A stretch of 64,000 nucleotides of DNA from Hyphomicrobiales bacterium (GCA_013214705.1 JABSRZ010000009.1:1-64000); one strand, 5' to 3'; positions 27,027 to 36,182 are shown, counted from the first letter of the stretch. The notes: generated by a model not told the origin, from the letters alone. Translations and numbers: made by a program.

Positions 27027-29024
27027 TTAAAAATCTGCATTGTCATTTTCATCTAACGGGCCCGGGTCATCTGGGCGGCGCGGCATAATTATTTCTTTGC
27101 CACCAGCTTTAACTTTAATCGCCGGGCGGCTTCTATACGGGCCGTTATTGCCGACTGATTTTTTAACTGCAGTTTTGCTTGAAGTTTTCCTTCCCACAAC
27201 CTTTGCGCCGGAAGCCTTTTTAGCTCTGTCTTTAGGAGCCACTTTCGCCGGTTTTTTGGGTTTATCGCCAGATTTTTCAACACTTACTGATTTTTGGGCA
27301 TTTATCGGCTTTTTCACACTTAAAGCCTGTTGGTTGCCGTTTTGCAGTCCAGCCGATTTGGCATCGCCAGATTTTTGCGGGCTAGCATCGGCAGGCTGAA
27401 ACTCGGCATCAGCAATGAGAGCAATTTTATCGTCAGCTTTTTCTGCTTTTTCTATGTTGATGGCTTTTTCCACAGCTGGTTTCATCGCTACACTTACCGC
27501 CTTGGCTTCAACTTCTTGCGCCACAACCAATTTCTGCTGGCTTTCTTTTACCTGTTCTGCGGCAATCGCCACCGCCTGCTGAGCCGATTTTTGGGCTAGC
27601 TTGGCGCTGCTTTTGGCTTCGACGATGATTTTTTCTTGGGCTTCAAACGTCTCAAATTCATTCACTTGGTGTTCGAGCAAAATGTTAACTGCCAAATCGG
27701 CTTCAACTTGCGCCAAATTATAATCTGGCATTTTCCACTCATAGGCATCTAACTCGCCGCTGAGTGCCGACACCGGCAACCATGTCACTGCTATATGGCC
27801 ATCGGCAAGCCACATCGGGTCAGCCGGGGCTTTTTGCGCCCGCGCCAACCATTCTGCAACCAAGCCTTTATTGCCAAGCTCGCCTTGCTCTATTTTGGCC
27901 ATCAATGTGCACACCCGGGCGCTTGGGTCATCTGCCACAATGCTGCCCAACGCGTTACGTGCCACTGTCCAATCTTGCTGCTCTATCGCCACGCGCGCCA
28001 CCACAACGCCGGCCTCAACCGCCGCCTGATGTTTTACCGCAACATTGCCAACGCCGGCTTTTTCGGCAAATATTTGCACGCGTTTCAATCTCGCTTTGGG
28101 TTTTTCTAAATCTCTGCTTAGCGCAAATAACGCCCCAAGCTCGGGATGAGGTGCCAAGCGCCAGCATCTTTCTAACAATTTGTGAGCTTTACGCACACTG
28201 CCTTTGTTTAACAATAATTGCGCCGCCAATAAAGTGGCGGGCACCAAGTCTGGGGCGTTATTGCGCGCCTCCAAAGTGAGCTCTAGCGCCCGTTCGGCTT
28301 GGCCATCTGCCAGCCTTTGTGCCTCGGCGGTTTGAAGCACTGCGCGTTTGCGCTTTATGTCAGCTTGTTTTGCCATTGGCAAACGCCCCAGCATAAGTAA
28401 GCTGTTTAATGCCCCTGCCCAATCGCCTTCGTTGGTTTGCAAATCAAATAATCCATTGAGCGCCCATTTGCTTTGGTCATCGGCCGCCACCGCGTCCAAC
28501 GCGATAAGTTTAGCCGCGCCGCCATCGTCATTACGCTGCGCCTCGACAAATAAACCGCGCAAACCCAACATTTTTGTCGCGGTTTTATCGGCCATTTTTT
28601 CAAACGCTTTATGCGCCAATTGCTTATTGCCTTCTAACTGTGCGGTTTGTGCTTGCAGCAATAAAGTTAGCGGTTCTTGATCTAGTTTTTCATCCGCTAT
28701 GCGGGCAAATTTACGCGCCGCTTTGGCATCGCCAGTGCCAACAGCAATGATGCCTTTGGACAAAGCCTCATAACCTTTGCGGCGGCGGCGGCTAGAGAAA
28801 AACAGGCCAAACGCATCGGGCGCGCCCAAAATGCTATGCGCCAAACGCCACAAGATAACCGATACAAATACCAGAATAATAATGGCGGCAATGAATAAGC
28901 CGATAGATGATTTAATGTGATAGTTAAACCAGTTAAACTCAACAATGCCGGGATTGTCATTCAGCCACACAATGGCGGTTACAAAAGCCGCAAAAGCTAC
29001 AAAATATGTAATTAGTCTGATCAT
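27027..29024 (-). CDS. HemY-like TPR membrane protein
   Basis: A 665-residue protein with two N-terminal transmembrane helices (about residues 3-20 and 42-62) and the HemY N-terminal domain signature WRLAHSILGAPDAF (59-72), then helical TPR-like repeats to about residue 440. Residues from about 450 to the end form a long Lys/Ala-rich, probably coiled then disordered tail (for example VEKSGDKPKKPAKVAPKD) that standard HemY proteins lack, finishing in an acidic stretch. The name comes from the genetic link to haem synthesis and not from a known reaction. It lies 12 bp after the mitofilin gene, with hemD and hemC upstream: the haem block. Confidence 0.87.
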   Translation of the reverse strand: MIRLITYFVAFAAFVTAIVWLNDNPGIVEFNWFNYHIKSSIGLFIAAIIILVFVSVILWRLAHSILGAPDAFGLFFSSRRRRKGYEALSKGIIAVGTGDAKAARKFARIADEKLDQEPLTLLLQAQTAQLEGNKQLAHKAFEKMADKTATKMLGLRGLFVEAQRNDDGGAAKLIALDAVAADDQSKWALNGLFDLQTNEGDWAGALNSLLMLGRLPMAKQADIKRKRAVLQTAEAQRLADGQAERALELTLEARNNAPDLVPATLLAAQLLLNKGSVRKAHKLLERCWRLAPHPELGALFALSRDLEKPKARLKRVQIFAEKAGVGNVAVKHQAAVEAGVVVARVAIEQQDWTVARNALGSIVADDPSARVCTLMAKIEQGELGNKGLVAEWLARAQKAPADPMWLADGHIAVTWLPVSALSGELDAYEWKMPDYNLAQVEADLAVNILLEHQVNEFETFEAQEKIIVEAKSSAKLAQKSAQQAVAIAAEQVKESQQKLVVAQEVEAKAVSVAMKPAVEKAINIEKAEKADDKIALIADAEFQPADASPQKSGDAKSAGLQNGNQQALSVKKPINAQKSVSVEKSGDKPKKPAKVAPKDRAKKASGAKVVGRKTSSKTAVKKSVGNNGPYRSRPAIKVKAGGKEIIMPRRPDDPGPLDENDNADF

Positions 29025-29036
29025 TTCATCACCTGC

Positions 29037-30338
29037 TTAATTTGCTATTTGCAATGATTTTAATATATCGCCGCTCACCTGACGCATTAATTGTTTGGCC
29101 AACAGCCGGGTTTTAACCGAAGCAACCCATGGGGCAAAAACCTGCTGCGCTGGCCCGGCCAAACCTTGGCTTTGCGCTAGCGCAGTTGGCAAATCTTTAG
29201 CCAACACCGCCACTTCCATCCGCGCCAACACCGCTTCCGCATCATCGCCTTCAACATTGCCGGTACGGCGGATCGAGATGATCGATTTAGCGTTGCCGAT
29301 AAATTTATCCAATACCGATTTGCCTTCACCTTTTAAATCGGCAATCAATGCCGCTTCTAATAAATCATCAAATTGGCCATATAGGTTTATTTCGCTGGCA
29401 ATGCCGCTGGCGGCAAAAGCTTGTAATTGGGTTAGTGCCGCGTTCTCGCCAGCTAAAGCTAGCAATATATCTAATTCGGCCACAAATGGTTTTTCATCTT
29501 GCAAAGCCCGCTCTAAAGCTGCAACGGCTAAGGCCGAAGCCATATTGCCCGCGCCTTGTACCACCGTAGTTTTACTAATCCGCTCCGCATTCTTGGCATT
29601 ATCTTCTATATCTTGTTGTAGCGAGATGAGCTTTTCATCCAAGATGCTGATTTGTAGCTTTATTTCTGCCACCACCGCATCTTGCTGGCCATCGACATTG
29701 GTTTGGCTGGCTAATAGTGCCGCCACATCGGTTGAGCCACCGGTTTCTGCCAGCCTAATGGGAGCAGATGCTTGGGTTTCGGCATTTGCCAATTTTGCTT
29801 TTAATTCATCTATTATCGCCGCAATTGTGGCTAATTCTGTGGATTGGCTATTCATATTTTCATCTGCCGCAAGCCGTTGGCGGCCATCTTGCTCGGCCAA
29901 ATTATCGATCTCGGTTTGGGCTAGGCTCATTTCACCTTCCAATGCCAATATGCGGGTTGATATATTGGTATATCTTTCCTCCAGCACATTTGTATCATCT
30001 GCGCCGTTTAGCAATTGGTTCAACCCGCCTAAACTGCTAGAGGTAACCAGATAATAACCCAGTCCAAACAATATGGCGATGCTGGCTATGCCGCCAAACA
30101 CCGCTGCGATGATGAGTGACCCCAATGGGTTAGATTTACTGACAATTGGCGGTAGCAAATCATCGAGCTGAGCGTCAAGCGCCTCGATAGACTCTTGTTC
30201 ATCAGCAGACTCCTGTGCATCGGCCCCCACAACCACCTCTTCGACTTCAATAACTTCAATAGTTTCAACATCATCTGAAATATTTGAGTTTTTATCATTC
30301 AATTTTTTATCATCACTCATTTTGTCATCACTCATCAT
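29037..30338 (-). CDS. Mitofilin/Mic60-like inner membrane protein
   Basis: A 433-residue protein: an acidic cytoplasmic N-terminus (1-65), one transmembrane helix (about 72-97, LGSLIIAAVFGGIASIAILF), a long coiled coil (about 120-265), and a C-terminal helical domain with AALERALQDEKPFVAELDIL (about 282) that matches the mitofilin domain of alphaproteobacterial Mic60 homologues. In relatives this protein shapes intracytoplasmic membranes and contacts the outer membrane; the gene typically lies beside hemC/hemD and HemY, as here. Several ATGs are clustered at the 5' end (MMSDDKMSDDKK), so the exact start is uncertain by a few codons. Confidence 0.88.
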   Translation of the reverse strand: MMSDDKMSDDKKLNDKNSNISDDVETIEVIEVEEVVVGADAQESADEQESIEALDAQLDDLLPPIVSKSNPLGSLIIAAVFGGIASIAILFGLGYYLVTSSSLGGLNQLLNGADDTNVLEERYTNISTRILALEGEMSLAQTEIDNLAEQDGRQRLAADENMNSQSTELATIAAIIDELKAKLANAETQASAPIRLAETGGSTDVAALLASQTNVDGQQDAVVAEIKLQISILDEKLISLQQDIEDNAKNAERISKTTVVQGAGNMASALAVAALERALQDEKPFVAELDILLALAGENAALTQLQAFAASGIASEINLYGQFDDLLEAALIADLKGEGKSVLDKFIGNAKSIISIRRTGNVEGDDAEAVLARMEVAVLAKDLPTALAQSQGLAGPAQQVFAPWVASVKTRLLAKQLMRQVSGDILKSLQIAN

Positions 30339-30362
30339 GTCGACCTATAAAGTCGGGGCTAT

Positions 30363-31082
30363 TTATAACTTTTTTTGCAACAATGCCAATAAATCATCTT
30401 CATTGGCCTGCGCAGCAGAATATATATGTTTAAGATAGGGTGTGCAGACCCGCTGTGCAATGGTTTTTGACAAACAAAATGTGGGTATTTCTGCAATTGC
30501 CGACATCAGCCCCAAATTGCCAATGTTATTCAGAAATATTTTGGCACTGCGTTGCGAATAAAACAACATTGCATCGAGTTTTTGGCTTTTGATCAGCTCT
30601 ATTATATCTGCCGGCAAATGCTCTATCTCATCCATAATATAGGCCTGAATGCGCTCAGTCACTATGCCAACATCAGCTAATTTTTGGCTTAAATTACCGG
30701 CTTGATGCACACCCGATATATGCAATAAAGGTTTGGTCAGCTGTCTCGTTTTATAATCGGCCTCGATGGCTTGGCACAACGTTTCAACATCGCCATCGCC
30801 TTGCGCCAAAACTTCAAACCCGCACGCCAGCGCCATTTGTTTGGTTTGCGCGCCCACCACATAACAGCCTAAATTACGCAGGTCTCTGTGGTTTTCTACC
30901 GCTCTTATGCCATTAGCAGAGGTGAAAATCAGAGCCGATATGGCATTTGTTTTGGGTGGCTTAAAATCTAGCGGTCTATATTTCATCATCGGCGCGTGCA
31001 GAGCTTTATAACCCATTTGCGCGAGTTTTTTGGCGGTGCGGCTAAAGTCTGCCTTGGGGCGGGTGACAAGAATTTGGCGCAT
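30363..31082 (-). CDS. hemD: Uroporphyrinogen-III synthase
   Basis: A 239-residue HemD that closes and inverts ring D of hydroxymethylbilane to make uroporphyrinogen III. The family is poorly conserved; recognisable parts are the start ILVTRPKADFSRTAKKL, LIFTSANGIRAV (about 54-65), the YVVGAQTKQMA and LHISG segments, and MLFYSQRSAKIF (about 180). Position next to hemC supports the call. It starts 34 bp after hemC and is followed by mitofilin. Confidence 0.9.
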   Translation of the reverse strand: MRQILVTRPKADFSRTAKKLAQMGYKALHAPMMKYRPLDFKPPKTNAISALIFTSANGIRAVENHRDLRNLGCYVVGAQTKQMALACGFEVLAQGDGDVETLCQAIEADYKTRQLTKPLLHISGVHQAGNLSQKLADVGIVTERIQAYIMDEIEHLPADIIELIKSQKLDAMLFYSQRSAKIFLNNIGNLGLMSAIAEIPTFCLSKTIAQRVCTPYLKHIYSAAQANEDDLLALLQKKL

Positions 31083-31116
31083 AAATGTTCACAATCCTTC
31101 ACTCTATCTATATAAA

Positions 31117-32082
31117 CTAGATCTCACATAATGGCTCAAAAAAATCTGGCCCGGCTTTTTCTAACAATTCTAGGCCTAGGTTACGCCCAAACACTTCGGC
31201 TTGGTTTAGCGGCGCGGTTATGGCCGCATCATGCACAATTTTGCCATCTGGGGTTAATATTTTGCCTTTAAACTCTATTTGTTGGCCAAACACTTGGGCT
31301 AAGGCAGCTATCGGTGTGCGGCAGGAGCCATCTAATGCCCGCAAAAAAGCCCGTTCCATATTTATTTCGGCTTGTGATTCGCCGCAATTAATTGCCGACA
31401 ATAATCTTATCATCGGTATATCATCATCGCGCACTTCTAGGCCAATAGCCCCCTGCGCCACCGCTGGCAGCATGTCTTTGGCCGAAATGGCATGAGTCAT
31501 CACTTCATTTATGCCCAGCCGATTCAAGCCCGCCACCGCCAAAATAGTCGCATCGACATCACCATTGGCAAGTTTTTCAAGCCGCGTATTGACGCTGCCC
31601 CGAAAATTTACAATTTTCAAATCTGGCCGTTTGGCCAGCAAAATAGCCGCACGGCGTAACGATGAACTGCCCACCACTGCGCCTATAGGCAATTCTTGTA
31701 ACGCGCTATATTTAATAGATATAAAGGCATCTCGCACATCTTCACGTGGTAAAATGGCTGCCATTACAAGCCCTTGCGGCAATATAGTCGGCACATCTTT
31801 CATGCTATGCACCGCTATGTCTATGCCGCCATTAATAAGCTGGTTTTCAATCTCTTTGGTAAACAGGCCTTTGCCGCCAAACTCGCGCAATGGCTTGTCT
31901 TGGATCTGGTCACCCTTGGTGGAGATGGCTATAATTTCAAAATCATCTTCTTGCAGCTTAAACGCCGATTTTATCCGGTCGCGGGTCTGGTAAGCCTGCG
32001 CCAAAGCCAAAGGGCTACCCCTTGTGCCTATTTTAATCGGTAATGTTAAATTTTGCGGAATCATATTCACAGCTTGCCTCAT
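31117..32082 (-). CDS. hemC: Hydroxymethylbilane synthase (porphobilinogen deaminase)
   Basis: A 321-residue enzyme that polymerises four porphobilinogens. Motifs: KIGTRGSPLALAQA (17-30), STKGDQI, AVHSMKDVPT (90-99), SSSLRRAA (139-146), NFRGSVNTRL (159-168), and the dipyrromethane-cofactor cysteine in LDGSCRTPIAA (Cys254). The second ATG (32064, MIPQNLTL) gives the more usual N-terminus, but neither start has a clear ribosome binding site. It is divergent from tsaD. It leads the - strand haem/mitofilin block. Confidence 0.96.
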   Translation of the reverse strand: MRQAVNMIPQNLTLPIKIGTRGSPLALAQAYQTRDRIKSAFKLQEDDFEIIAISTKGDQIQDKPLREFGGKGLFTKEIENQLINGGIDIAVHSMKDVPTILPQGLVMAAILPREDVRDAFISIKYSALQELPIGAVVGSSSLRRAAILLAKRPDLKIVNFRGSVNTRLEKLANGDVDATILAVAGLNRLGINEVMTHAISAKDMLPAVAQGAIGLEVRDDDIPMIRLLSAINCGESQAEINMERAFLRALDGSCRTPIAALAQVFGQQIEFKGKILTPDGKIVHDAAITAPLNQAEVFGRNLGLELLEKAGPDFFEPLCEI

Positions 32083-32152
32083 GGTGGCGTTTATTATAAA
32101 AGCGTCTCATATATGTATATATATCGCATTTAGGTCAAGTGGGTTTAATCAA

Positions 32153-33208
32153 TTGTCACATAAAGAAATTATATGTTTGGGCCTTGAGTCTAGTTGCGAT
32201 GACACCGCTGCGGCCATTGTAAAGCGCCACGCCGATGGCAGTGCTGAAATTTTGGCCAATATAATCCACACTCAGACCGATGTGCATGCCCCGTTTGGCG
32301 GCGTCGTGCCTGAATTAGCGGCGCGCGCCCATATCGAATATATGGACAGGATGGTAAAGCAAGCGCTAACCACCGCCGCGCTTGGCTATGATGATTTAGA
32401 TTTGGTCGCCGCCACCTCTGGCCCCGGCTTGCTAGGCGGGCTGATTGTCGGTTTAATGAGCGGCAAAGCCATTAGTTTAGCACATGATCTACCCTTTGTG
32501 GCAGTCAACCATTTAGAAGGCCACGCGCTCACCGCAGGCCTTTCTGACGGCATCAAGCCGCCTTATTTACTATTACTCATTTCTGGCGGTCATACCCAAA
32601 TTTTGCAAGTCAACGCTGTTGGCAATTATCAGCTTTTGGGCACTACCATCGATGATGCCATTGGTGAAGCGTTTGACAAAGTGGCCAAATTGCTCGGCCT
32701 TGGCTACCCCGGCGGGCCATTTGTTGAAGCCTATGCCACCAAGGGCGACGCCACACGCTTTAAACTGCCACGGCCAATGAAAGGCCGCGACAATTGCGAT
32801 TTTTCATTCTCAGGCTTGAAAACCGCTGTATTGCATGCAGCAAAGGCCATAGAGCCGGTTAATGAACAAGATAAATATGACATATGTGCCGCATTTCAGG
32901 CCGCAGCCGCAGATGTTTTGGCCGACCGCGTAGGGCGCGCCATGCTGAAATTTAGACAAAATTTGGCCGCTGCGGATGATCAAAATTTTCCACTCATCAT
33001 CGCTGGCGGCGTTGCTTCCAATAAAGCCATTGCCCAGAAGCTCGATATATTGGCGCAAAACCACAATTTTAAACTAATAGTGCCACCCGCAAAATTATGC
33101 ACAGACAATGGCGCGATGATAGCCTGGGCAGGCATTGAACAGTATTTACTGGGTAATATATCCGACCTAACCGCCCCACCCCGCGCCAGATGGCCGCTTT
33201 ATGAATAA
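32153..33208 (+). CDS. tsaD: tRNA N6-adenosine threonylcarbamoyltransferase
   Basis: A 351-residue TsaD, which transfers threonylcarbamoyl to A37 of ANN-decoding tRNAs together with TsaB and TsaE. The start is TTG at 32153 (reading SHKEIICLGLESSCDDTAAA), chosen because family members begin about ten residues before GLESSCDDT; extending the frame to 32024 would overlap hemC by 59 bp. Metal-binding histidines lie in NHLEGHALTA; ISGGHTQ, the GGPFVEAYA region and CTDNGAMIAWAG are also conserved. It is divergent from hemC, with only about 70 bp between the starts. A structured repeat follows. Confidence 0.95.
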   Translation: MSHKEIICLGLESSCDDTAAAIVKRHADGSAEILANIIHTQTDVHAPFGGVVPELAARAHIEYMDRMVKQALTTAALGYDDLDLVAATSGPGLLGGLIVGLMSGKAISLAHDLPFVAVNHLEGHALTAGLSDGIKPPYLLLLISGGHTQILQVNAVGNYQLLGTTIDDAIGEAFDKVAKLLGLGYPGGPFVEAYATKGDATRFKLPRPMKGRDNCDFSFSGLKTAVLHAAKAIEPVNEQDKYDICAAFQAAAADVLADRVGRAMLKFRQNLAAADDQNFPLIIAGGVASNKAIAQKLDILAQNHNFKLIVPPAKLCTDNGAMIAWAGIEQYLLGNISDLTAPPRARWPLYE

Positions 33209-33239
33209 ATAGTACGGGTGCTAAGTAAACCTCGGCATA

Positions 33240-33718
33240 TTCGGCGAGTGCGTCCAACTACAGCTCTTCGTGGGAAAAAGGGGCGAGCCAATTTATTGGC
33301 GAACTTGCCGACTGAGGCCGCCCGTTAGGGCGTAGCAAGCACGCGGAGGCGTGCGCCCGCAGGGGCCACTAGCCCGCCGAAAGGTGGGCGTAAAAATGCA
33401 GACTTCCAGTGTGTGGGCAGGAGCGCCACCCAAGAATTTGCCGAAAAGCTGTGATGTTGATATTTTGTGCAGGACGTTCAAGCACCGAGCCTGCATCTGA
33501 GGCTGTCGAAGACACAGACAGTTGGCACTCCTGCCGATTTTACGGGTACTCCCATTTATACGTTCGGCTCCGCCTCACTGTTGACACTTGCGTGCGCAAC
33601 CACTTGCTCCGCAATTGTCAGCTAGCCTCCGCGCGTTGGCCTCTGAGTTTGCCTTTCGGTTTCTGGGCGCACTCGTCGAAACACAGGGATGCTTGGGGGA
33701 AGTCGGAAATTCAGCACA
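33240..33718. repeat. Structured intergenic repeat, locus E
   Basis: Built like locus D: hairpin-chain copy 2 (33281-33362), GCCCGCC-GAAA-GGTGGGC, a CGTAAAAATG arm with variable segment CAGACTTCCAGTGTGTG, the core in the locus A orientation, a right arm with the third variable segment (complement of GGAGTACCCGTAAAATC), then the outer arm CTAGCCTCCGCGCGTT (33622-33637) and a right end ending TCAGCACA at 33718. It follows tsaD and precedes the GTTAAC-rich stretch. No gene is supported here. Confidence 0.9.
33281..33362 (+). repeat. Hairpin-chain module, copy 2
   Basis: The first stem here is GCCAAT-TT-ATTGGC (33287-33300), where the other copies have GCCAAC-TT-GTTGGC: both sides changed together. 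The second hairpin is the GCC-GACTGA-GGC variant, the third GCCC-GTTA-GGGC, and the fourth GCACGC-GGAG-GCGTGC (33339-33354). Confidence 0.9.
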
Positions 33719-33960
33719 TGCTTGTTAACACTTACATTAAGTTAACAGAGGTTAACAGTTGGAATTGTGCCATAAACGGCAATTGACGGTGGTTACAGCC
33801 AGCAAACCTAACCGCTTGCTAACAATATAATTTGGTTAATTGGTTAACACCAAATCGTTAACAGTTATTAACTATGCCCAACAATTAGCCAGCAAGAGCT
33901 ATACTTTAACCGCCAAATCAGTTACAGCTTAAAGCCTATAATTAACAAATATGGGCGCAG
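33719..33960. other. AT-rich intergenic region with clustered GTTAAC sites upstream of gpsA
   Basis: Five GTTAAC hexamers occur within 140 bp (33724, 33741, 33751, 33843, 33857), plus TTAAC at 33868. The pair at 33741 and 33751 forms TTAAC-AGAGG-TTAAC, and 33857-33872 reads TTAACAGTTATTAAC. These resemble TTAA-spacer-TTAAC response-regulator sites of the CtrA type, but the spacing is 6 and not 7. No gene is present. It probably carries the gpsA promoter. Confidence 0.45.
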
Positions 33961-34965
33961 TTGGTGACGATAAAAATTAACAAAGTGGGCATTATGGGTG
34001 GCGGTGCTTGGGGCACAGCATTGGCGACAGTGGCGGCAAAATCTGGGCACCAAACGCTTATTTGGGCATATGAGCCAGAGGTGGCAGCAGCCATTAACCA
34101 AACCCATGAAAATAGCGTATTTCTAAAAAATGTCGCGTTACAAGCAAATATCAAAGCTACCAATAATCTGGCCGATATGGCCGATATGGACGTGATCTTA
34201 TGGGTCACACCAGCGCAGGTTTTGCGGCCAGTGGCAAAAGCCTTTGCTGAATTTTTGCTCAAACCAATGCCGATCTTAATCTGCGCCAAAGGCATTGAGC
34301 AAAGCACCCGCATGTTAATGACCGAGGTGATGCAAGAAAACTTGCCATTAGCGCAAGCGGGTATATTGTCTGGCCCCAGTTTTGCCATCGATGTCGCCAA
34401 AGGCTTGCCCACCGCCATAACTTTAGCGATGGAGGATGCGGCTTTAGGTTTAGATTTGGCCAAAGCATTATCTATATCGACGTTTCGGCTCTACCCTTCT
34501 ACTGACATTATCGGCGCACAGATAGGCGGCGCGGTTAAAAATGTGTTGGCCATTGCCACCGGCATTGCCGATGGCAAAGGCTTTGGCGATAGCGCCCGCG
34601 CCGCACTGACCACACGCGGTTTTGCTGAGTTAACCCGGTTTGGCAAGGCTTTGGGCGCAAAACCCGAAACGCTATTTGGCCTTTCGGGTCTGGGTGATTT
34701 AACTTTAACGTGTAACAGTATATTATCGCGCAACATGTCGCTCGGCATGGCATTGGGCCAAGGCCAAACTCTGGCGGAAATAATGCAAACCCGCCAGAGC
34801 GTTAGCGAAGGTGTACACACATCGACCATATTGGCCAAATGGGCAGATGAATTAAAAGTCGACATGCCCATTTGCCGAACCGTGGCGCAGATTGTGGCCG
34901 GCAATTTAGACGTCGACACCGCCATAGAAAACCTACTCAACCGACCATTACGACCACAAGAATAA
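33961..34965 (+). CDS. gpsA: Glycerol-3-phosphate dehydrogenase [NAD(P)+]
   Basis: A 334-residue GpsA that reduces dihydroxyacetone phosphate to sn-glycerol 3-phosphate for phospholipid synthesis. The N-terminal Rossmann motif is IMGGGAWGTALA (11-22); CAKGIEQST, LSGPSFAIDVAKG and the catalytic-lysine region GGAVKNVLAIATGIADG follow, with LSGLGDLTLTCNS further on. Starts are non-ATG: TTG at 33961 or GTG at 33964; neither has a strong site, and the ATG at 33951 is out of frame. A YciI-type gene follows after 10 bp and an EVE-domain gene after that, so this is a three-gene operon. It follows tsaD, separated by a repeat. Confidence 0.95.
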   Translation: MVTIKINKVGIMGGGAWGTALATVAAKSGHQTLIWAYEPEVAAAINQTHENSVFLKNVALQANIKATNNLADMADMDVILWVTPAQVLRPVAKAFAEFLLKPMPILICAKGIEQSTRMLMTEVMQENLPLAQAGILSGPSFAIDVAKGLPTAITLAMEDAALGLDLAKALSISTFRLYPSTDIIGAQIGGAVKNVLAIATGIADGKGFGDSARAALTTRGFAELTRFGKALGAKPETLFGLSGLGDLTLTCNSILSRNMSLGMALGQGQTLAEIMQTRQSVSEGVHTSTILAKWADELKVDMPICRTVAQIVAGNLDVDTAIENLLNRPLRPQE

Positions 34966-34975
34966 AGGGATATAC

Positions 34976-35260
34976 ATGTATTTTGCAGTTTCGTGTTACG
35001 ACAAAGACGACAGCCTAGCGCTGAGAATGGCAACCAGAGAGGCGCATTTGGCTTTTGTGGCCAAAAACCGCAGCCAATTTATTTTGGTTGGCCCATTATT
35101 GAGTGATGACGAGCAAATGATTGGCTCTCACCTGATTATTGAAGCCAATGACCGCACCGCGCTGGACAATTTACTGGCCAGTGACCCCTATAGTGAGGCA
35201 AAACTTTTTGCCAAAACCACAGTGAAAGCCATGAAAATCGCTTTTTCGACTGAATTATAA
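34976..35260 (+). CDS. YciI family protein
   Basis: A 94-residue protein of the YciI/dimeric alpha-beta barrel family. YFAVSCYDKDDSLALRMATR at the start, then LVGPLL, and DPYSEAKLFAKTTVKA near the end match the fold; the conserved His/Asp pair of the family would be His28 (EAHLAF) and Asp70 (ASDPYS). Biochemical role unestablished. An AAGGG site precedes the ATG. It lies 10 bp after gpsA and 17 bp before the EVE gene, the usual alphaproteobacterial order. Confidence 0.9.
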   Translation: MYFAVSCYDKDDSLALRMATREAHLAFVAKNRSQFILVGPLLSDDEQMIGSHLIIEANDRTALDNLLASDPYSEAKLFAKTTVKAMKIAFSTEL

Positions 35261-35277
35261 CCTTCGAGCTATATCTT

Positions 35278-35715
35278 ATGAATTATTGGTTATTTAAATC
35301 CGAACCCGAAGCTTGGGGCTGGCAAGACCAAAAAAACCGTGGTGCCAAAGGCGAGCATTGGGATGGAGTGCGCAATTACCAAGCCAATAACCACATGAAG
35401 CTCATGAAAATTGGCGATTATGGGTTTTTCTACCATTCTGTAAAACAAAAATCCATCGTCGGCATCGTTAAAATTATCAAACAACATTACCCAGACCACA
35501 CCGACCCCAAGGGGCGCTTTGGCATGGTCGACATTATGGCCATAGCCGATGTACCCAACCCGGTTAGCCTGGATGCCATTAAAGCCAATTCGGCATTGGC
35601 CGACATTATATTGGTTAAAAACAGCCGACTTTCGGTACAGCCTGTTTTGCCCGCAGAGTGGGATATCATCTGCCTTATGGGAGGTGTCAGCCCCTCCGAT
35701 TGGCAAAATAAATAG
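35278..35715 (+). CDS. EVE domain (PUA-like) protein
   Basis: A 145-residue single-domain protein of the EVE/thymocyte nuclear protein 1 family. It begins NYWLFKSEPEAWGW, then GVRNYQANNHMKLMKIGDYG and FFYHSVKQKSIVGIVKI: the PUA-like pocket that in relatives binds modified bases in DNA or RNA. Likely target unknown. It forms the end of the gpsA-YciI-EVE operon. No restriction or defence gene is nearby, so a housekeeping RNA-related role is more likely than defence. Confidence 0.9.
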   Translation: MNYWLFKSEPEAWGWQDQKNRGAKGEHWDGVRNYQANNHMKLMKIGDYGFFYHSVKQKSIVGIVKIIKQHYPDHTDPKGRFGMVDIMAIADVPNPVSLDAIKANSALADIILVKNSRLSVQPVLPAEWDIICLMGGVSPSDWQNK

Positions 35716-35777
35716 CAATTTGATTTTTTGCGCTATTTATTGTTAACTATAAACTCAATCAAAACAGGGAATAAATT

Positions 35778-36182
35778 ATGGAAATGGTTAGCTTAAATTA
35801 TTGGGGTATTTTGGCCGGCGCTATTGCCGCCTTTGTCGTTGGCGCTGTTTGGTATGGCGCTTTGGGCAAACAATGGCAAGAAGGTTTGGAAAAAACCATC
35901 GATGTCGATGGCCCTTCGCCGATGCAAATGATTGTTAGCGGCATAACCTCTTTGGTTGGCATTGTGGGCATCGCCTATATATACGGCCTCAACGGCGGTG
36001 CTGGCATTGTCGATGGCTTATCGACCGGCCTATTGGTGACCCTATTATTCACCATGATGCCCATCGCAAACAATTATAGCTGGGCGGGGCGTAAATTTAA
36101 ACTGACATTGATAGACGTTGGCCATTACATCGCCAGCTTTGCCGTTGGCGGCGCGGTTTATGGTTTTGTGGCAGCATTTTAA
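35778..36182 (+). CDS. DUF1761 family integral membrane protein
   Basis: A 134-residue protein with four predicted membrane helices: LNYWGILAGAIAAFVVGAVW (about 6-25), MIVSGITSLVGIVGIAYIYG, LSTGLLVTLLFTMMPIANNY and VGHYIASFAVGGAVYGFVAA. The N-terminal helix ending in GAVWYGALGKQW is the DUF1761 hallmark. Function unknown. An ATG with an ACAGGGA site (spacing about nine) starts it. It may be transcribed with the upstream EVE gene, 62 bp away. Confidence 0.82.
   Translation: MEMVSLNYWGILAGAIAAFVVGAVWYGALGKQWQEGLEKTIDVDGPSPMQMIVSGITSLVGIVGIAYIYGLNGGAGIVDGLSTGLLVTLLFTMMPIANNYSWAGRKFKLTLIDVGHYIASFAVGGAVYGFVAAF

Noticed and set aside
32024-32152. 43-codon upstream extension of tsaD
   Set aside because: It would overlap the 5' end of the divergent hemC gene and adds residues that TsaD proteins do not have; the TTG at 32153 gives the family N-terminus.
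33719-33960. Chromosomal replication origin
   Set aside because: AT-rich with repeated hexamers, but no DnaA boxes, no parA/parB/dnaA/hemE neighbours and no visible 13-mer array.
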